This document shows positions 9,396 to 18,061 of a DNA stretch of 64,000 nt, one piece after another (the first letter of the stretch is position 1; each line of letters begins with the position of its first letter). The notes beneath the pieces were generated by a model. The model ran no database searches, was not told where the DNA came from, and saw nothing but the letters and a program-made list of their open reading frames with translations. The translations under genes were made by a program, and so were the position numbers. Where the stretch lies: positions 124,001 through 188,000 of the forward strand of contig NZ_FNYV01000007.1 in assembly GCF_900109115.1 (NCBI RefSeq), written 5' to 3'. Origin of the DNA: Micromonospora phaseoli (GTDB taxonomy: Bacteria; Actinomycetota; Actinomycetes; Mycobacteriales; Micromonosporaceae).

Positions 9396-9447
9396 GTTCG
9401 ACCGCCAGCACAACATCCGTCGAACTGTCGAACGCTTCCAGAACCCA
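9396..9447. promoter_or_regulatory. Candidate operator: nested inverted and direct repeats
   Basis: GTTCGAC (9396-9402) is inverted as GTCGAAC at 9419-9425. That unit is repeated directly at 9427-9433, 8 bases on. TGGGTTC near 9393-9399 is mirrored by GAACCCA at 9441-9447. The cluster lies 35-85 bases upstream of the -35 of the SARP gene. SARPs bind direct heptamer repeats, but the usual 11-base period is not seen here. Confidence 0.4.
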
Positions 9448-9481
9448 TCCAATGAAAGAGACTTGGCAGCCCGGCCAGGCC

Positions 9482-9509
9482 TTGACACCTATAAATATTA
9501 CGATATCAT
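9482..9509 (+). promoter_or_regulatory. Sigma-70-type promoter of the SARP regulator gene
   Basis: A perfect -35 TTGACA (9482-9487), a 16-base spacer and -10 TATCAT (9504-9509, five of six consensus bases). It lies about 50 bases before the TTG start at 9560. Such a close match is unusual in this genome. Confidence 0.6.
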
Positions 9510-9559
9510 AGGCATCGCCCGAACAAGGCGGGCAGGTCAGAAGACACGGGGGAAATGTC

Positions 9560-10315
9560 TTGGACTTTTGTTTTCTTGGGCCATTGATGTTGAGGCAAGG
9601 AATTTCCGGAGTCGGCATTCCGGGCACCAGGGACCGGAAAATCCTGGCGGCCATGCTCCTGAATTCGAACCGACCGGTGCACATCGATTTGTTGATCGAT
9701 GTGGTGTGGGACGACGATCCACCTGCGACAGCCCGCCAACAGGTACAGAACCGGCTGGGCAGCCTTCGGGCCAGGCTGGGCACCGATGCCCATCGAATCA
9801 ATCGGAACAGCAACCACTACACCCTGGAAGTGGGCAACGAAAAAGTAGACGGCCTGAAATTCCGCAGTCTCTGCACCGATGCAGAAATCGCGGCGAAAGT
9901 CGGCAGCCCGGAAAGAGCCGTTACACTCCTACGGAGTGGGCTGGAACTGTGGCGCGGATCGCCAATCGAGGATATCGAATCAGTCAAGCTACAGGTGGAG
10001 GCCCTGCGTTGGAGGGAATATCATCTGAAGGCGATCGAAACGCTGATCGAAATCGAGTTCAGTCTTGACCGACAACGGTTGCTGACCGCCGATCTGCACA
10101 GCTGGATCGCGAGTTATCCGTACCACGAAGGTCTGCACTGCCGGCTCGCGGAGGCGATGCATGCCGGTGCCCGCACCGCCGAGGCGCTGGGCGTACTGAG
10201 CGGTCTGCGGTCCCGACTGGCGCGGGAGTTGGGGATCAACACAGGTCCGGTGGTAGAGGATCTCTACCACCGGCTTCTACACGGAGCCCGAACGGCGACC
10301 GTCGCGCTCGGCTGA
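9560..10315 (+). CDS. SARP/AfsR-family transcriptional activator
   Basis: The product is 251 aa. The N-terminal ~90 residues form an OmpR-type winged helix (FLGPLMLRQG, RDRKILAAMLLNSNRPVHID, LIDVVWDDDPPATARQQVQN, LGSLRARLGTDAHRI). The rest is a bacterial transcriptional activation domain (ALRWREYHLKAIETLIEIEF, LHSWIASYPYHEGLHCRLAE, GLRSRLARELGINTGPVVED). No ATPase domain follows, so it is a small SARP. These proteins usually activate secondary-metabolite or development genes. TTG at 9560 has GGGGGA about 7 bases upstream. Base composition is anomalous (9841-9900 is about 52% G+C), suggesting horizontal acquisition. It faces the secreted DUF2690-like gene at 10507, a plausible target; this link is inference. 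Confidence 0.87.
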   Translation: MDFCFLGPLMLRQGISGVGIPGTRDRKILAAMLLNSNRPVHIDLLIDVVWDDDPPATARQQVQNRLGSLRARLGTDAHRINRNSNHYTLEVGNEKVDGLKFRSLCTDAEIAAKVGSPERAVTLLRSGLELWRGSPIEDIESVKLQVEALRWREYHLKAIETLIEIEFSLDRQRLLTADLHSWIASYPYHEGLHCRLAEAMHAGARTAEALGVLSGLRSRLARELGINTGPVVEDLYHRLLHGARTATVALG

Positions 10316-10344
10316 GGCTCCGCCACACGAGCGGCACCGACGAC

Positions 10345-10379
10345 GAAAGGGTGGGTCGGGGATCCCGACCCACCCTTTC
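10345..10379. terminator. Hairpin terminator after SARP gene
   Basis: A perfect 16-bp inverted repeat (10345-10360, 10364-10379) with a 3-base loop, ending in CCCTTTC, begins 30 bases after the SARP stop. Confidence 0.85.
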
Positions 10380-10506
10380 ACTCTCACGACCCGCCGTCAC
10401 GGTGACAAGCGTGGTGTTCTCGTCGAGGGATGGTGGTCCGACGGTGATGGATCGGTGAGCATCTCTGGGACCGTCGCGGCACCTAATGTGAGTTGGAGGG
10501 ATCGTC

Positions 10507-11043
10507 TTGCTCGGAAGAAGAAGCGCTCGACTGGCCGCTGTGCTGGCACTCTGCTTCGCCGCGGCCCTGGCCGCGCCGCAGGCGGCCAGCGCGGCACCGG
10601 CCACCACGCCGTCGGAAGTCGCCACGATCAAGGCAGAGGACCTCGACCCGGCGAACGCCATGATGATCCCGGAAGCCGAGCTGCTGTCCACCGGCTGCGG
10701 TGCGGGCTGTGACGGCAAGAATCCGGCGACCTACAAGATCTACCACAGTGGATGTTCGACCTGCTACCACTACTGCTCCGACGACGCGAAGACCGTCGCG
10801 TCCAACACCGACGGAATCAGTCTCGAACTGCGCTACAGCCCTCGCTGCCGGACCGCTTGGGCCAGGGTCGGCTCTGACTTCTACTACCCGACGGTCCGCA
10901 GCTACTACCTCGATGGCCGGGTCCGCACCGCCTACAGCGGTTTCGCCGGCGCCTACTACACACCGATGGTCAACGACGCCAATCTCCTCGCCCGGGCGGA
11001 GGCCGTTGCCGGGCCCACCACCTGGTGGACGAGCAAGTACTGA
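10507..11043 (+). CDS. Secreted DUF2690-like Cys-containing protein A
   Basis: The product is 178 aa. It has a Sec signal peptide (LLGRRSAR-type basic start, hydrophobic AAVLALCFAAALAA, cleavage near ASAAPA). The mature part has the DUF2690-like core CDGKNP...LELRYSPRCRTAWARV and the C-terminal motif YTPMVNDAN. Cysteines cluster at GCGAGC, SGCSTCYHYC and SPRC, suggesting disulfides after export. The start is TTG at 10507, with GGAGGG 6 bases upstream. It is paralogous to the two leftward genes at 11128 and 11741. Function is unknown; the ELRYSxxC core is often read as an extracellular binding domain. Confidence 0.8.
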   Translation: MLGRRSARLAAVLALCFAAALAAPQAASAAPATTPSEVATIKAEDLDPANAMMIPEAELLSTGCGAGCDGKNPATYKIYHSGCSTCYHYCSDDAKTVASNTDGISLELRYSPRCRTAWARVGSDFYYPTVRSYYLDGRVRTAYSGFAGAYYTPMVNDANLLARAEAVAGPTTWWTSKY

Positions 11044-11065
11044 CTCGACCGTCCGGCCAAGGCAA

Positions 11066-11102
11066 CCGGGTCCCTGCGTCGTTGACCGGCGCAGGGACCC
11101 GG
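11066..11102. terminator. Bidirectional terminator between converging DUF2690-like genes
   Basis: A perfect 13-bp inverted repeat (11066-11078, 11090-11102) with an 11-base loop lies between the stops at 11043 and 11128. Confidence 0.75.
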
Positions 11103-11127
11103 CGCACATGACGCCCTGGTCTCAGGG

Positions 11128-11589
11128 TCAGGGGCAGTACTCCATCCACTCCCGCAGATCGGCGTAGTAGAAGTACAGGCAGGCGTCCGGGTTCACGTTG
11201 GCCGCCATCATCGGCGTCCACCCGGTCTCACCCGCATAGGCGGCGAGGGTCTTCTTGTAGAAGACCGTCCCGGCGCCGTTCCAGATGCGTGCATCGCCGG
11301 TGCTACCCGGCGTGTTGGTGTAACGCGTCCAGTAGGCCTGGCAGCCCGACGAGTAGCGCAACTCGACCCAGACACCGTTCTTCGCCCTGCCTGAGGCCGT
11401 GGTCGTGGCCCCTGACGAGCAACCCATCGCCTGCGGGTCCTTCCCGTTGCACGAGGCGTAACCGCCACCGCCCGCGTTACGGCAGCCCTCCGGGACGGCT
11501 GCCGGTCCCGCCATTGCCGACGCCGGCACGCCGACCAGGGCACCGAGCGCCAGGGCGAGCACCACCAGCACATTTCTCGTACGAGTCAT
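11128..11589 (-). CDS. Secreted DUF2690-like Cys-containing protein B
   Basis: The product is 153 aa. The signal peptide is MTRTRNVLVVLALALGALVG with cleavage near AMAGPA. The core is CNGKDPQAMGC...VELRYSSGCQAYWTR, followed by WTPMMAANVN, which aligns with TPMVNDAN of the other two copies. ATG at 11589 is chosen because it begins the signal peptide and has AAGGGA upstream. The frame continues further upstream without signal-like features. Six cysteines in the mature chain are consistent with disulfides. It is the most diverged of the three copies. Confidence 0.78.
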   Translation of the reverse strand: MTRTRNVLVVLALALGALVGVPASAMAGPAAVPEGCRNAGGGGYASCNGKDPQAMGCSSGATTTASGRAKNGVWVELRYSSGCQAYWTRYTNTPGSTGDARIWNGAGTVFYKKTLAAYAGETGWTPMMAANVNPDACLYFYYADLREWMEYCP

Positions 11590-11740
11590 TCCGCATCCCT
11601 TCATCGCTTGAAGACTGGAACGGAAGGTAGTCGGCGACGTCACCTTCTGATCATCACGGCGGCACTGATCCCGTTGTTCCCAGAAGAAGTCCAGCGCGCG
11701 CCGATTCATGCCGTGGTGGACACCAATGTCAAGTCGGGCC

Positions 11741-12289
11741 TCAGTACCAGCGGGTACAGCTCCAATCGGTGCCACTGGCCGGCCAGTAGCAGGCCTGAGC
11801 CTCGAGGTTGGCGTCGTTGACCATGTTGGTCCAGACGTTTCCGTACTCGGAGTAGTTCTCGAGCGTCATGCGGTGGTTGCCGTTGAGGTGGCGACTGACC
11901 ACCTTGATCGCGAGCCATCCGGCACTGGTCCTCGCCCAGGCCGTGCGGCATCGCGGGCTGTACCGCAGCTCGACGCTGCCCGACGGGCTCGACGTGCGGT
12001 ACACGTAGCCGCTGGACAACTTGGGCGTAATGGCGTCCTCAGCACAGGTGTAGTACCTGGTGCCGTCGTAGTAGATCTTGAAGGTCTGCGGATCCTTGTT
12101 GTCACACGAGACTCCGCAGCCGGCGTTGGCGAGCGTCACCGCGTCGAGCCGGACGCCGTCGCCAGCCGCGATCACCGCCTCGACCTCGACGGCGGCGCGG
12201 TCAGGCGCCGCCTGGGCTGAGGCGGGGGCCGCGATCCAGCTCAGGGCGAGGGCCGAGACAAGTCCGGAAATGAGTAGTAGCCGCCGCAT
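11741..12289 (-). CDS. Secreted DUF2690-like Cys-containing protein C
   Basis: The product is 182 aa. The signal peptide is MRRLLLISGLVSALALSWIA, cleaved near AQAAPD. The core is CDNKDPQTFKIYYDG...VELRYSPRCRTAWAR, followed by WTNMVNDANLEAQACYWPAS and a terminal Trp/Cys-rich tail (DWSCTRWY). AGGAGG lies 5 bases before ATG 12289. It is closest to copy A: both share GCGxxCDxK, ELRYSPRCRTAWAR and MVNDANL. It follows copy B on the same strand with a 151-base gap, so each copy may have its own promoter. Confidence 0.8.
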   Translation of the reverse strand: MRRLLLISGLVSALALSWIAAPASAQAAPDRAAVEVEAVIAAGDGVRLDAVTLANAGCGVSCDNKDPQTFKIYYDGTRYYTCAEDAITPKLSSGYVYRTSSPSGSVELRYSPRCRTAWARTSAGWLAIKVVSRHLNGNHRMTLENYSEYGNVWTNMVNDANLEAQACYWPASGTDWSCTRWY

Positions 12290-12459
12290 AGGACCTCCTA
12301 GTGAGGGGATGGGAGGCGACAAGGTATCGATCGTCGCCATCACCACACCATCACCGCGCCATCAGCGTGCTCTCATCGTCTTCGAGCCCCCGGCTCGGTC
12401 ACCGAGTCCACTGGCCGCGCCCCACCACCCACCGCGCCTGCCTCTTCCGCCAACACCAA

Positions 12460-12495
12460 CGGCGGGCGGCCGGACCGAAGTCCGGCCGCCCGCCG
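12460..12495. terminator. Hairpin terminator after ponA
   Basis: A perfect 16-bp stem (12460-12475, 12480-12495) with a CGAA tetraloop lies 14 bases beyond the ponA stop at 12509. Confidence 0.85.
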
Positions 12496-12508
12496 CAGCT
12501 ACGAGAAA

Positions 12509-15355
12509 TCACTCCCGGTTGGTGGCTCTCGGTGGTAGGAGTCCGCCGCCGCCACCACCGTTGTCCGGTGGGCTGAACGGAAGGCCGTTGTCCGGGTTGC
12601 CGGGGCCATTGTTGTCGCCGCCGTTGTTGTCGCCGCCGTTGTTACCGCCATTGCGGTTACCGCCACCGAGTTGGCAGAGGATGTCGGTCGGCTCGCACTG
12701 CTGCACGTCCGGCGGCGGTGGCGGCGGCGGTGCCTCACCGTTGCCGGCTTCCTCGTCGCCAATCCCGGCGACATCCGGCAGGTCGGACGGGTCGTAACCC
12801 TTCAGCGCCTCGTCCATGTACCGTTTCCACAGCTGCGCCGGTAGGGTGCCACCGCCGATGTTGCTGCCGCCCCGGTCGACGATGGCTCGCTTCTTTGTAT
12901 CGTGGCTACCGATCCACACCGCTGTGGCGACGTTCTTGTCGTAGCCGACCATCCAGGCGTCCTGGTTCTTGCCGGTGTCGCCGAGCTGCCAGGTGCCGGT
13001 CTTGCCGGCGACCTGCCGGCTGTTGGCCAGACTGGCGTTGTTCTTGCCGGGGATCTCCTTGAGCACCGCGGTCACCTCGTCGGCCACCTCTGGCTTGATC
13101 ACCTGCTTGGGGTCGAGCTTCTCGCCCGTGCCGGTGACCTTGTCCCACTTGCCGGTTGCCTTGTTCTGCTTCTCCACGGTCCGCACGAAGTGCGCCTTGT
13201 TGTACTTGCCGCTGTTGGCGAGCGTGGCCAGGCCGTTGACGTGGTCGAGCACCGTGATCGGGTACTGGCCGTAGGCGGCCACCCGGTCGAAGTAGGTAGG
13301 CGCGAGCTTCTCGGGCTTGTTCTTGATCAGGTCGTGCGCCCGTCCCTTGTCGTCCCACATGGTGCGGACACCGGCCCGGCGGGCCATGTCGATCACCTTG
13401 TCCGTGCCGATCTGCTCCGCGATGTGGAAGAACGGCACGTTGTACGAGAGCACGGTCGTCTCCTGCAGAGTGCAGGACTTGTTACAGCTCTGCCGCACGT
13501 CCCGGCCGGCGTTGACGATCTCCTTTTCGAAGCCTTCCGGCTTGAACGGGGTGGCGTCCCAGCGGGACTTCACCGAGATGCCGGCGTCGATGGCTGCGGC
13601 AAGGGTGTAGACCTTGAACGACGATCCCGGCGGATGACCACCGACCAGGTTGCCGTTCTGATCGGTGTTGAGACCCGCGTAGTCGAAGTCCGCACCGCTG
13701 TTACCGCCGTAGTAGGCCAGCACGCGGCCGGTCTTCGCCTCGACGGACACCACCGCCGGCATCAGGTTCTTCGGCTGGTCCGCCAGGAACGTGTCCTTAC
13801 GACCGAGCTGGGCGATCTCCTCCAGCGACTTCTGAATCTTGGGATCGAGGGTGGTGGTGATCCGGTAGCCGCCCTCGCGCAGCTCGTTGACGCAGTTGGG
13901 CTTGTCCGGCGCGCCCGAGTTGGAGCAGAGACCCCACTCCTCCATCTCCTTGCGGACATAGTTGATCACGTTGCCGCGCGGGGAGGCCACTCCGAAACCG
14001 TTGTCCTTCTTCGACTTCTGGACCTTCGGGTACTCGGCGGGCCGCTCGGGCTTACCCGGTACGCCGAGCCAGCCCTCCTCGACCATCCCGTTGATCACGT
14101 ACTCCCAGCGGGACTTGGCGTCGACCTCGTTGGTCTCCGGGTCGAACCCCGGGTGGGTGGCGCTGGCGACGGGCTGCTTGATCAGCGCGGCGAGCACCGC
14201 CCCCTGGGCCGGGTTGAGCTTCTTCGCGGTGGTGTTGAAGTACGTCTGAGCCGCCGCCTCGATGCCGTACGCGCCCCGGCCGAAGTAGATCACGTTGAGA
14301 TAGTTCTCCATGATCTCTTCTTTGGTGAACTCGTCGTTCAGCTTGGAGGCGAGGATCGCCTCCTTCACCTTCCGCGCGTAGCTGTCGTCCTGGAGGTTCT
14401 CGTAGGCGTTGCGGGCGTACTGCTGGGTGATGGTCGAGGCACCCTGCTTGTCGCCGCCGGAGAGATTGTTCCAGGCGGCCCGGGCGATGCCCTTGTAGTC
14501 GACGCCCGAGTGCCGGTAGAAGTTGCGGTCCTCGGCGGCGGCCACGGCGTTGCGCACGTGCTCAGGGATGGCGTCGATGGTGACGAAGGTGCGGTTCTCG
14601 TTGCCGAGCTTGGCCACCAACGTCTTGCCGTCCTTGGCGTAGACGATGGTGGAGAGCGGCAACGGGATCTCCTTGGGCAGCACCACGTTGGTCGAGTAGT
14701 AGGTGAACCCGACCACACCGATGCCGGCCAGCATGATGAACACCGCGAAGCCGGCGATCAGCATGTTGAGCCGCTTGCGCTTGCGCGCACGGGCCGCTCC
14801 GCCTGGATCACGGCCGCCGCGACCTGGTCCGGTCGGACCGCCGGGCCGACCCGGGCCGCCCGGCCCGCCGGGACCACCGACGCTCGCCCGGGCCACTGCG
14901 GCCCGGGCGCCGGGACCAGCCACCGACGCCGAGCCGACGCTCGCCCGGCCGGCCGATGCCGCGCCGACGGCGACCGAGGCACGTCCGGGCCCGGCCGGCG
15001 ACACCGGCACCGAGGCACGACCGGCCCGGCCCGGGGCCGGGGACACCGGCACCGAGGCACGACCCGGCGCCGCCGGCGAGACCGGCACCGAGGCACGGCC
15101 GGGTCCGGCCCGGCCGACCGGTGCCGCGCCGGTGGACCCGTGGCGCGGTGGAACGCTCGCCGAGCCGCCTACCGAGGCACGACCACCGACCGAGGCGCGG
15201 GCCGACGGGCTGGCACCCTCCGGCCCGGTCGACCAGTTGACGCCGCGCGGTTCACCACCCTGGCGGCGGTACGCGTCGTCCGCCTGCCCCGGGTCGTCCT
15301 GGCCCGGAATGCGGGCCCGTCCGCGCGAGGAGCTGGGATCGCCGTACGAGTTCAT
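12509..15355 (-). CDS. ponA: Bifunctional class A penicillin-binding protein
   Basis: The product is 948 aa. Residues 1-~190 are cytoplasmic and disordered, with many RASV(PV)SP repeats. A basic KRKR stop precedes a membrane anchor at ~197-219. The glycosyltransferase (GT51) domain has its catalytic Glu in EDRNFYRHSG (~275) and QGASTITQQYARNAY. The transpeptidase has SxxK at Ser578 (GSSFK), SYN at 637-639 and KTG at 785-787. The tail is Pro-, Gly- and Asn-rich. It polymerises and cross-links peptidoglycan outside the membrane. From memory, neighbours DUF5318, PadR and ino1 match the ponA1 locus of mycobacteria and streptomycetes. Confidence 0.96.
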   Translation of the reverse strand: MNSYGDPSSSRGRARIPGQDDPGQADDAYRRQGGEPRGVNWSTGPEGASPSARASVGGRASVGGSASVPPRHGSTGAAPVGRAGPGRASVPVSPAAPGRASVPVSPAPGRAGRASVPVSPAGPGRASVAVGAASAGRASVGSASVAGPGARAAVARASVGGPGGPGGPGRPGGPTGPGRGGRDPGGAARARKRKRLNMLIAGFAVFIMLAGIGVVGFTYYSTNVVLPKEIPLPLSTIVYAKDGKTLVAKLGNENRTFVTIDAIPEHVRNAVAAAEDRNFYRHSGVDYKGIARAAWNNLSGGDKQGASTITQQYARNAYENLQDDSYARKVKEAILASKLNDEFTKEEIMENYLNVIYFGRGAYGIEAAAQTYFNTTAKKLNPAQGAVLAALIKQPVASATHPGFDPETNEVDAKSRWEYVINGMVEEGWLGVPGKPERPAEYPKVQKSKKDNGFGVASPRGNVINYVRKEMEEWGLCSNSGAPDKPNCVNELREGGYRITTTLDPKIQKSLEEIAQLGRKDTFLADQPKNLMPAVVSVEAKTGRVLAYYGGNSGADFDYAGLNTDQNGNLVGGHPPGSSFKVYTLAAAIDAGISVKSRWDATPFKPEGFEKEIVNAGRDVRQSCNKSCTLQETTVLSYNVPFFHIAEQIGTDKVIDMARRAGVRTMWDDKGRAHDLIKNKPEKLAPTYFDRVAAYGQYPITVLDHVNGLATLANSGKYNKAHFVRTVEKQNKATGKWDKVTGTGEKLDPKQVIKPEVADEVTAVLKEIPGKNNASLANSRQVAGKTGTWQLGDTGKNQDAWMVGYDKNVATAVWIGSHDTKKRAIVDRGGSNIGGGTLPAQLWKRYMDEALKGYDPSDLPDVAGIGDEEAGNGEAPPPPPPPDVQQCEPTDILCQLGGGNRNGGNNGGDNNGGDNNGPGNPDNGLPFSPPDNGGGGGGLLPPRATNRE

Positions 15356-15551
15356 TCCTCACACCCTGCCGTCGCGGTGGGGCGCGGTCGCACCGCCACC
15401 GGTTTGCCGTGAGTTGTGACACCCGAAAGCACGGCACGCGGGTGCCGTGGTACCGGTGTCAGATCCGAATCAATCGGACTATTCAGACCTACAAGCTGTC
15501 GGTCACCCCGGCCACGTGTGCCACGGCCGGGGCTGGCCGATCGAGCCTGAT

Positions 15552-16013
15552 TCACCGTTGCGCCTCTCGCCTTCGCCGGGCACCCGTTCCGTCTGCGGTC
15601 ATGCCGCTCGCCTCGCTGCGCTCCTGGCCGTCATCCGCGCCACCGAGCAGGCCGTCCCGGCCGAGCAGGTACTGCTCGACGAGATGGTTCCAGTCACAGC
15701 CGAGGCACACCTCCACTACGAAGACCTGGAACTCACGCAGCGTCATCGCGAGCACGGACAACTCGGCCACCGTACGCGCCTGGCCGGCTGACTGCTTGAG
15801 TTCGTCCCCGTAAATGTAGTGGACGCGGGTGAGGTTCTCGCTCCGGCAAATCGGACACCGCTGGTCGGTGGGCTCGCCGTGGAACCGAGCCGCGTTCTTC
15901 AGGTATGGAGATGCATCGCACAGGTCGTAGGTACCGACCCGGCCGGCAAGAAGCTCACGCAGCACTACTCGCTTTCGGAGCGAGTAGTCGACGATCTGGC
16001 GCTGCGTACGCAT
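15552..16013 (-). CDS. DUF5318 family protein
   Basis: The product is 153 aa. It begins MRTQRQIVDYSLRKRVVLRE and has two CxxC-type pairs (RCPICRSENL; VCLGCDWN), likely a zinc ribbon, plus the conserved VHYIYGDELKQSAGQAR. This family sits next to ponA in many actinobacteria (Rv0049 in M. tuberculosis, from memory). ATG at 16013 is the family start; the upstream extension to 16235 crosses the PadR promoter region and is unlikely to be translated. The C-terminal ~30 residues are charged and poorly conserved. Function is unknown. Confidence 0.82.
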   Translation of the reverse strand: MRTQRQIVDYSLRKRVVLRELLAGRVGTYDLCDASPYLKNAARFHGEPTDQRCPICRSENLTRVHYIYGDELKQSAGQARTVAELSVLAMTLREFQVFVVEVCLGCDWNHLVEQYLLGRDGLLGGADDGQERSEASGMTADGTGARRRREAQR

Positions 16014-16120
16014 GCGGGAAAGGGTACGCGGTCTCGTCTGGCTAGGCGACCATCGTGACGATCCGTGAGCAGGGGACCTCGGAACGGGGGTTTGCTCCTG
16101 CCGAGCCGAGACGCTACGGT

Positions 16121-16145
16121 GCGATGTATCGGTCCGATACATCGC
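16121..16145. promoter_or_regulatory. Perfect palindrome, likely PadR operator
   Basis: GCGATGTATCGG and CCGATACATCGC (12 bp each) flank a single T. It contains the ATGT...ACAT half-sites typical of PadR-family operators. It lies in the divergent region between the DUF5318 gene and the padR-like gene, 43 bases before the PadR start, and could repress both directions. Confidence 0.65.
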
Positions 16146-16187
16146 GGCGGTTAGCGCTCCACGCACAGGGTAAAGGAAGGGTGGCCA

Positions 16188-16826
16188 ATGCTCGAACTCG
16201 CCATCCTCGGCCTGCTGCAGGAAGCCCCGATGCACGGCTATGAGCTACGCAAGGAGCTCACCGCCAAGCTCGGGGCGATCCGAGCCGCAATCAGTTACGG
16301 CTCGCTCTATCCGACGCTGCGCCGGCTACAGGCTGCGGGATGGATCACCGAAGCCGCCGAGACGCCCGCCACCGCCGAGGAGGTTCCCGCGCTGACCAGC
16401 CGACGAGGTCGGGTGGTCTACACCATCACCGCGGAAGGAAAGGAACGCTTCGCGGAGCTCATCGCACAAACCGGGCCGGAGACGTACGGCGACACCGGTT
16501 TCGGTGTGCACTTCGCGTTCTTTTCCCGAACCGACCGGGCGACCCGACTTCGGATCCTGGAAGGTCGCCGCCGCACGATCGAGGAGCGTCGCGAGGGCCT
16601 TCGCGACATGCTGGGCCGGGCGGCCGAGCGCCTCGACGCGTACACCCTGGAGCTGCAGCGCCACGGCCTGGATGCCTGTGAGCGCGAGGTCCGGTGGCTG
16701 GAGGAGCTCATCGCCAACGAGCGCTCCGGCCGTGCCCCGACGGTCCCGCAGGACGGGACAGCCGGCGGCCGACGAGAAGACAACAGCCCGCCTCCGCCTG
16801 GAGAGACCAGGAAAGAGCGGCCGTGA
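16188..16826 (+). CDS. PadR-family transcriptional regulator
   Basis: The product is 212 aa. The winged helix at ~1-85 is clear: [20 protein letters not shown], then [20 protein letters not shown] and [20 protein letters not shown] helical dimerisation domain follows ([39 protein letters not shown]). AAGGAAGGG lies upstream of ATG 16188. It is directly upstream of ino1 with a 23-base gap, an arrangement shared with other actinobacteria (Rv0047c/Rv0046c). It therefore probably co-transcribes with, and may control, inositol synthesis. The palindrome at 16121-16145 is its likely binding site. Confidence 0.93.
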   Translation: MLELAILGLLQEAPMHGYELRKELTAKLGAIRAAISYGSLYPTLRRLQAAGWITEAAETPATAEEVPALTSRRGRVVYTITAEGKERFAELIAQTGPETYGDTGFGVHFAFFSRTDRATRLRILEGRRRTIEERREGLRDMLGRAAERLDAYTLELQRHGLDACEREVRWLEELIANERSGRAPTVPQDGTAGGRREDNSPPPPGETRKERP

Positions 16827-16849
16827 CAGAAAAGAAGGAGGCACACGCG

Positions 16850-17929
16850 ATGGGCTCCGTCCGCGTCGCCATCGTCGGTGTGGGTAACTGCGCCTCGTCC
16901 CTGGTACAGGGCGTCGAGTACTACCGGAACGCCGACCCGAACGACCGCGTCCCGGGTCTCATGCACGTCACCTTCGGCGACTACCACGTCTCTGACGTGC
17001 AGTTCGTCGCGGCGTTCGATGTCGACGCCAAGAAGGTGGGCATGGACCTCGCGGAGGCGATCGTCGCCAGCGAGAACAACACCATCAAGCTCTGCGACGT
17101 GCCGCCGACCGGCGTCAGCGTGCAGCGCGGCCCGACCTTCGACGGCCTCGGCCAGTACTACCGCGAGATCGTCGAGGAGTCCGACGCCCAGCCGGTCGAC
17201 GTGGCCAAGGCGCTGCGCGACGCGCAGGTCGACGTCGTCGTCTCCTACCTGCCGGTGGGTTCGGAGCAGGCCGACAAGTTCTACGCCCAGGCCGCGATCG
17301 ACGCCGGCTGCGCCTTCGTCAACGCCCTGCCGGTCTTCATCGCCTCCGACCCCGAGTGGGCCAAGAAGTTCGAGGACGCGGGCCTGCCGATCGTCGGTGA
17401 CGACATCAAGAGCCAGGTCGGCGCGACCATCGTGCACCGGGCGCTGGCGAAGCTCTTCGAGGACCGGGGAGTCGAGCTGCTGCGCACGTACCAGCTCAAC
17501 TTCGGCGGCAACATGGACTTCATGAACATGCTGGAGCGCAACCGCCTGGTCTCGAAGAAGATCTCGAAGACCCAGTCGGTCACCTCGCAGATCCCGCACG
17601 AGATGAGCAAGAGCGACGTGCACATCGGTCCGTCCGACCACGTGCCGTGGCTGGACGACCGCAAGTGGGCGTACATCCGCCTGGAGGGCCGCTCGTTCGG
17701 TGACACCCCGCTCAACGCCGAGCTCAAGCTCGAGGTGTGGGACTCGCCGAACTCGGCCGGCGTCATCATCGACGCCGTCCGGGCCGCGAAGATCGCCCTG
17801 GACCGGAAGATCGGCGGCCCGATCCTGTCGGCCTCGTCGTACTTCATGAAGTCCCCGCCGGTGCAGTACGCCGACCACGACGCGCACGCCGCCGTCGAGG
17901 AGTTCATCGCCGGCGAGATCGAGCGCTGA
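16850..17929 (+). CDS. ino1: Inositol-3-phosphate synthase
   Basis: The product is 359 aa. The start [20 protein letters not shown] carries the NAD-binding loop. Family blocks follow: [54 protein letters not shown] and [20 protein letters not shown]. It converts glucose-6-phosphate to inositol-3-phosphate, the first step to phosphatidylinositol, mycothiol and inositol-based envelope lipids in actinobacteria. AAGGAGG lies 8 bases before ATG 16850. A strong hairpin terminator follows at 17951-17982. Confidence 0.97.
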   Translation: MGSVRVAIVGVGNCASSLVQGVEYYRNADPNDRVPGLMHVTFGDYHVSDVQFVAAFDVDAKKVGMDLAEAIVASENNTIKLCDVPPTGVSVQRGPTFDGLGQYYREIVEESDAQPVDVAKALRDAQVDVVVSYLPVGSEQADKFYAQAAIDAGCAFVNALPVFIASDPEWAKKFEDAGLPIVGDDIKSQVGATIVHRALAKLFEDRGVELLRTYQLNFGGNMDFMNMLERNRLVSKKISKTQSVTSQIPHEMSKSDVHIGPSDHVPWLDDRKWAYIRLEGRSFGDTPLNAELKLEVWDSPNSAGVIIDAVRAAKIALDRKIGGPILSASSYFMKSPPVQYADHDAHAAVEEFIAGEIER

Positions 17930-17950
17930 CGCACCGACCAGCAGCGTCGT

Positions 17951-17982
17951 CGAGGGCCGGGTCCACACGGACCCGGCCCTCG
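17951..17982. terminator. Hairpin terminator after ino1
   Basis: A perfect 14-bp stem (17951-17964, 17969-17982) with an ACAC loop, 21 bases after the ino1 stop. It can also serve the converging ogt gene. Confidence 0.85.
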
Positions 17983-18061
17983 CGGGAAGATCGAACAGCA
18001 GCACGCCATGGCGAGCGGCGTCAGCCTCCGCCCCGTCACGACCGCGATCGACTCTTGACGT

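Larger units (their letters stand above)
9253..9559. other. Intergenic region holding the SARP-gene promoter and repeats
   Basis: This gap lies between the leftward glycosyltransferase and the rightward regulator. It carries a strong promoter (9482-9509) and a repeat cluster (9396-9447). The last ~100 bases are unusually A+T-rich for this chromosome. Confidence 0.7.

Noticed and set aside
14950-15180. Repeated ACCGAGGCACGACC-type units resembling a CRISPR or VNTR
   Set aside because: They are imperfect, unequal in spacing and encode the RASV repeats of the PBP N-terminal tail; no spacers exist.
12902-15412. An 836-residue plus-strand ORF antisense to ponA
   Set aside because: ponA shows intact catalytic motifs; the opposite frame has low-complexity composition.
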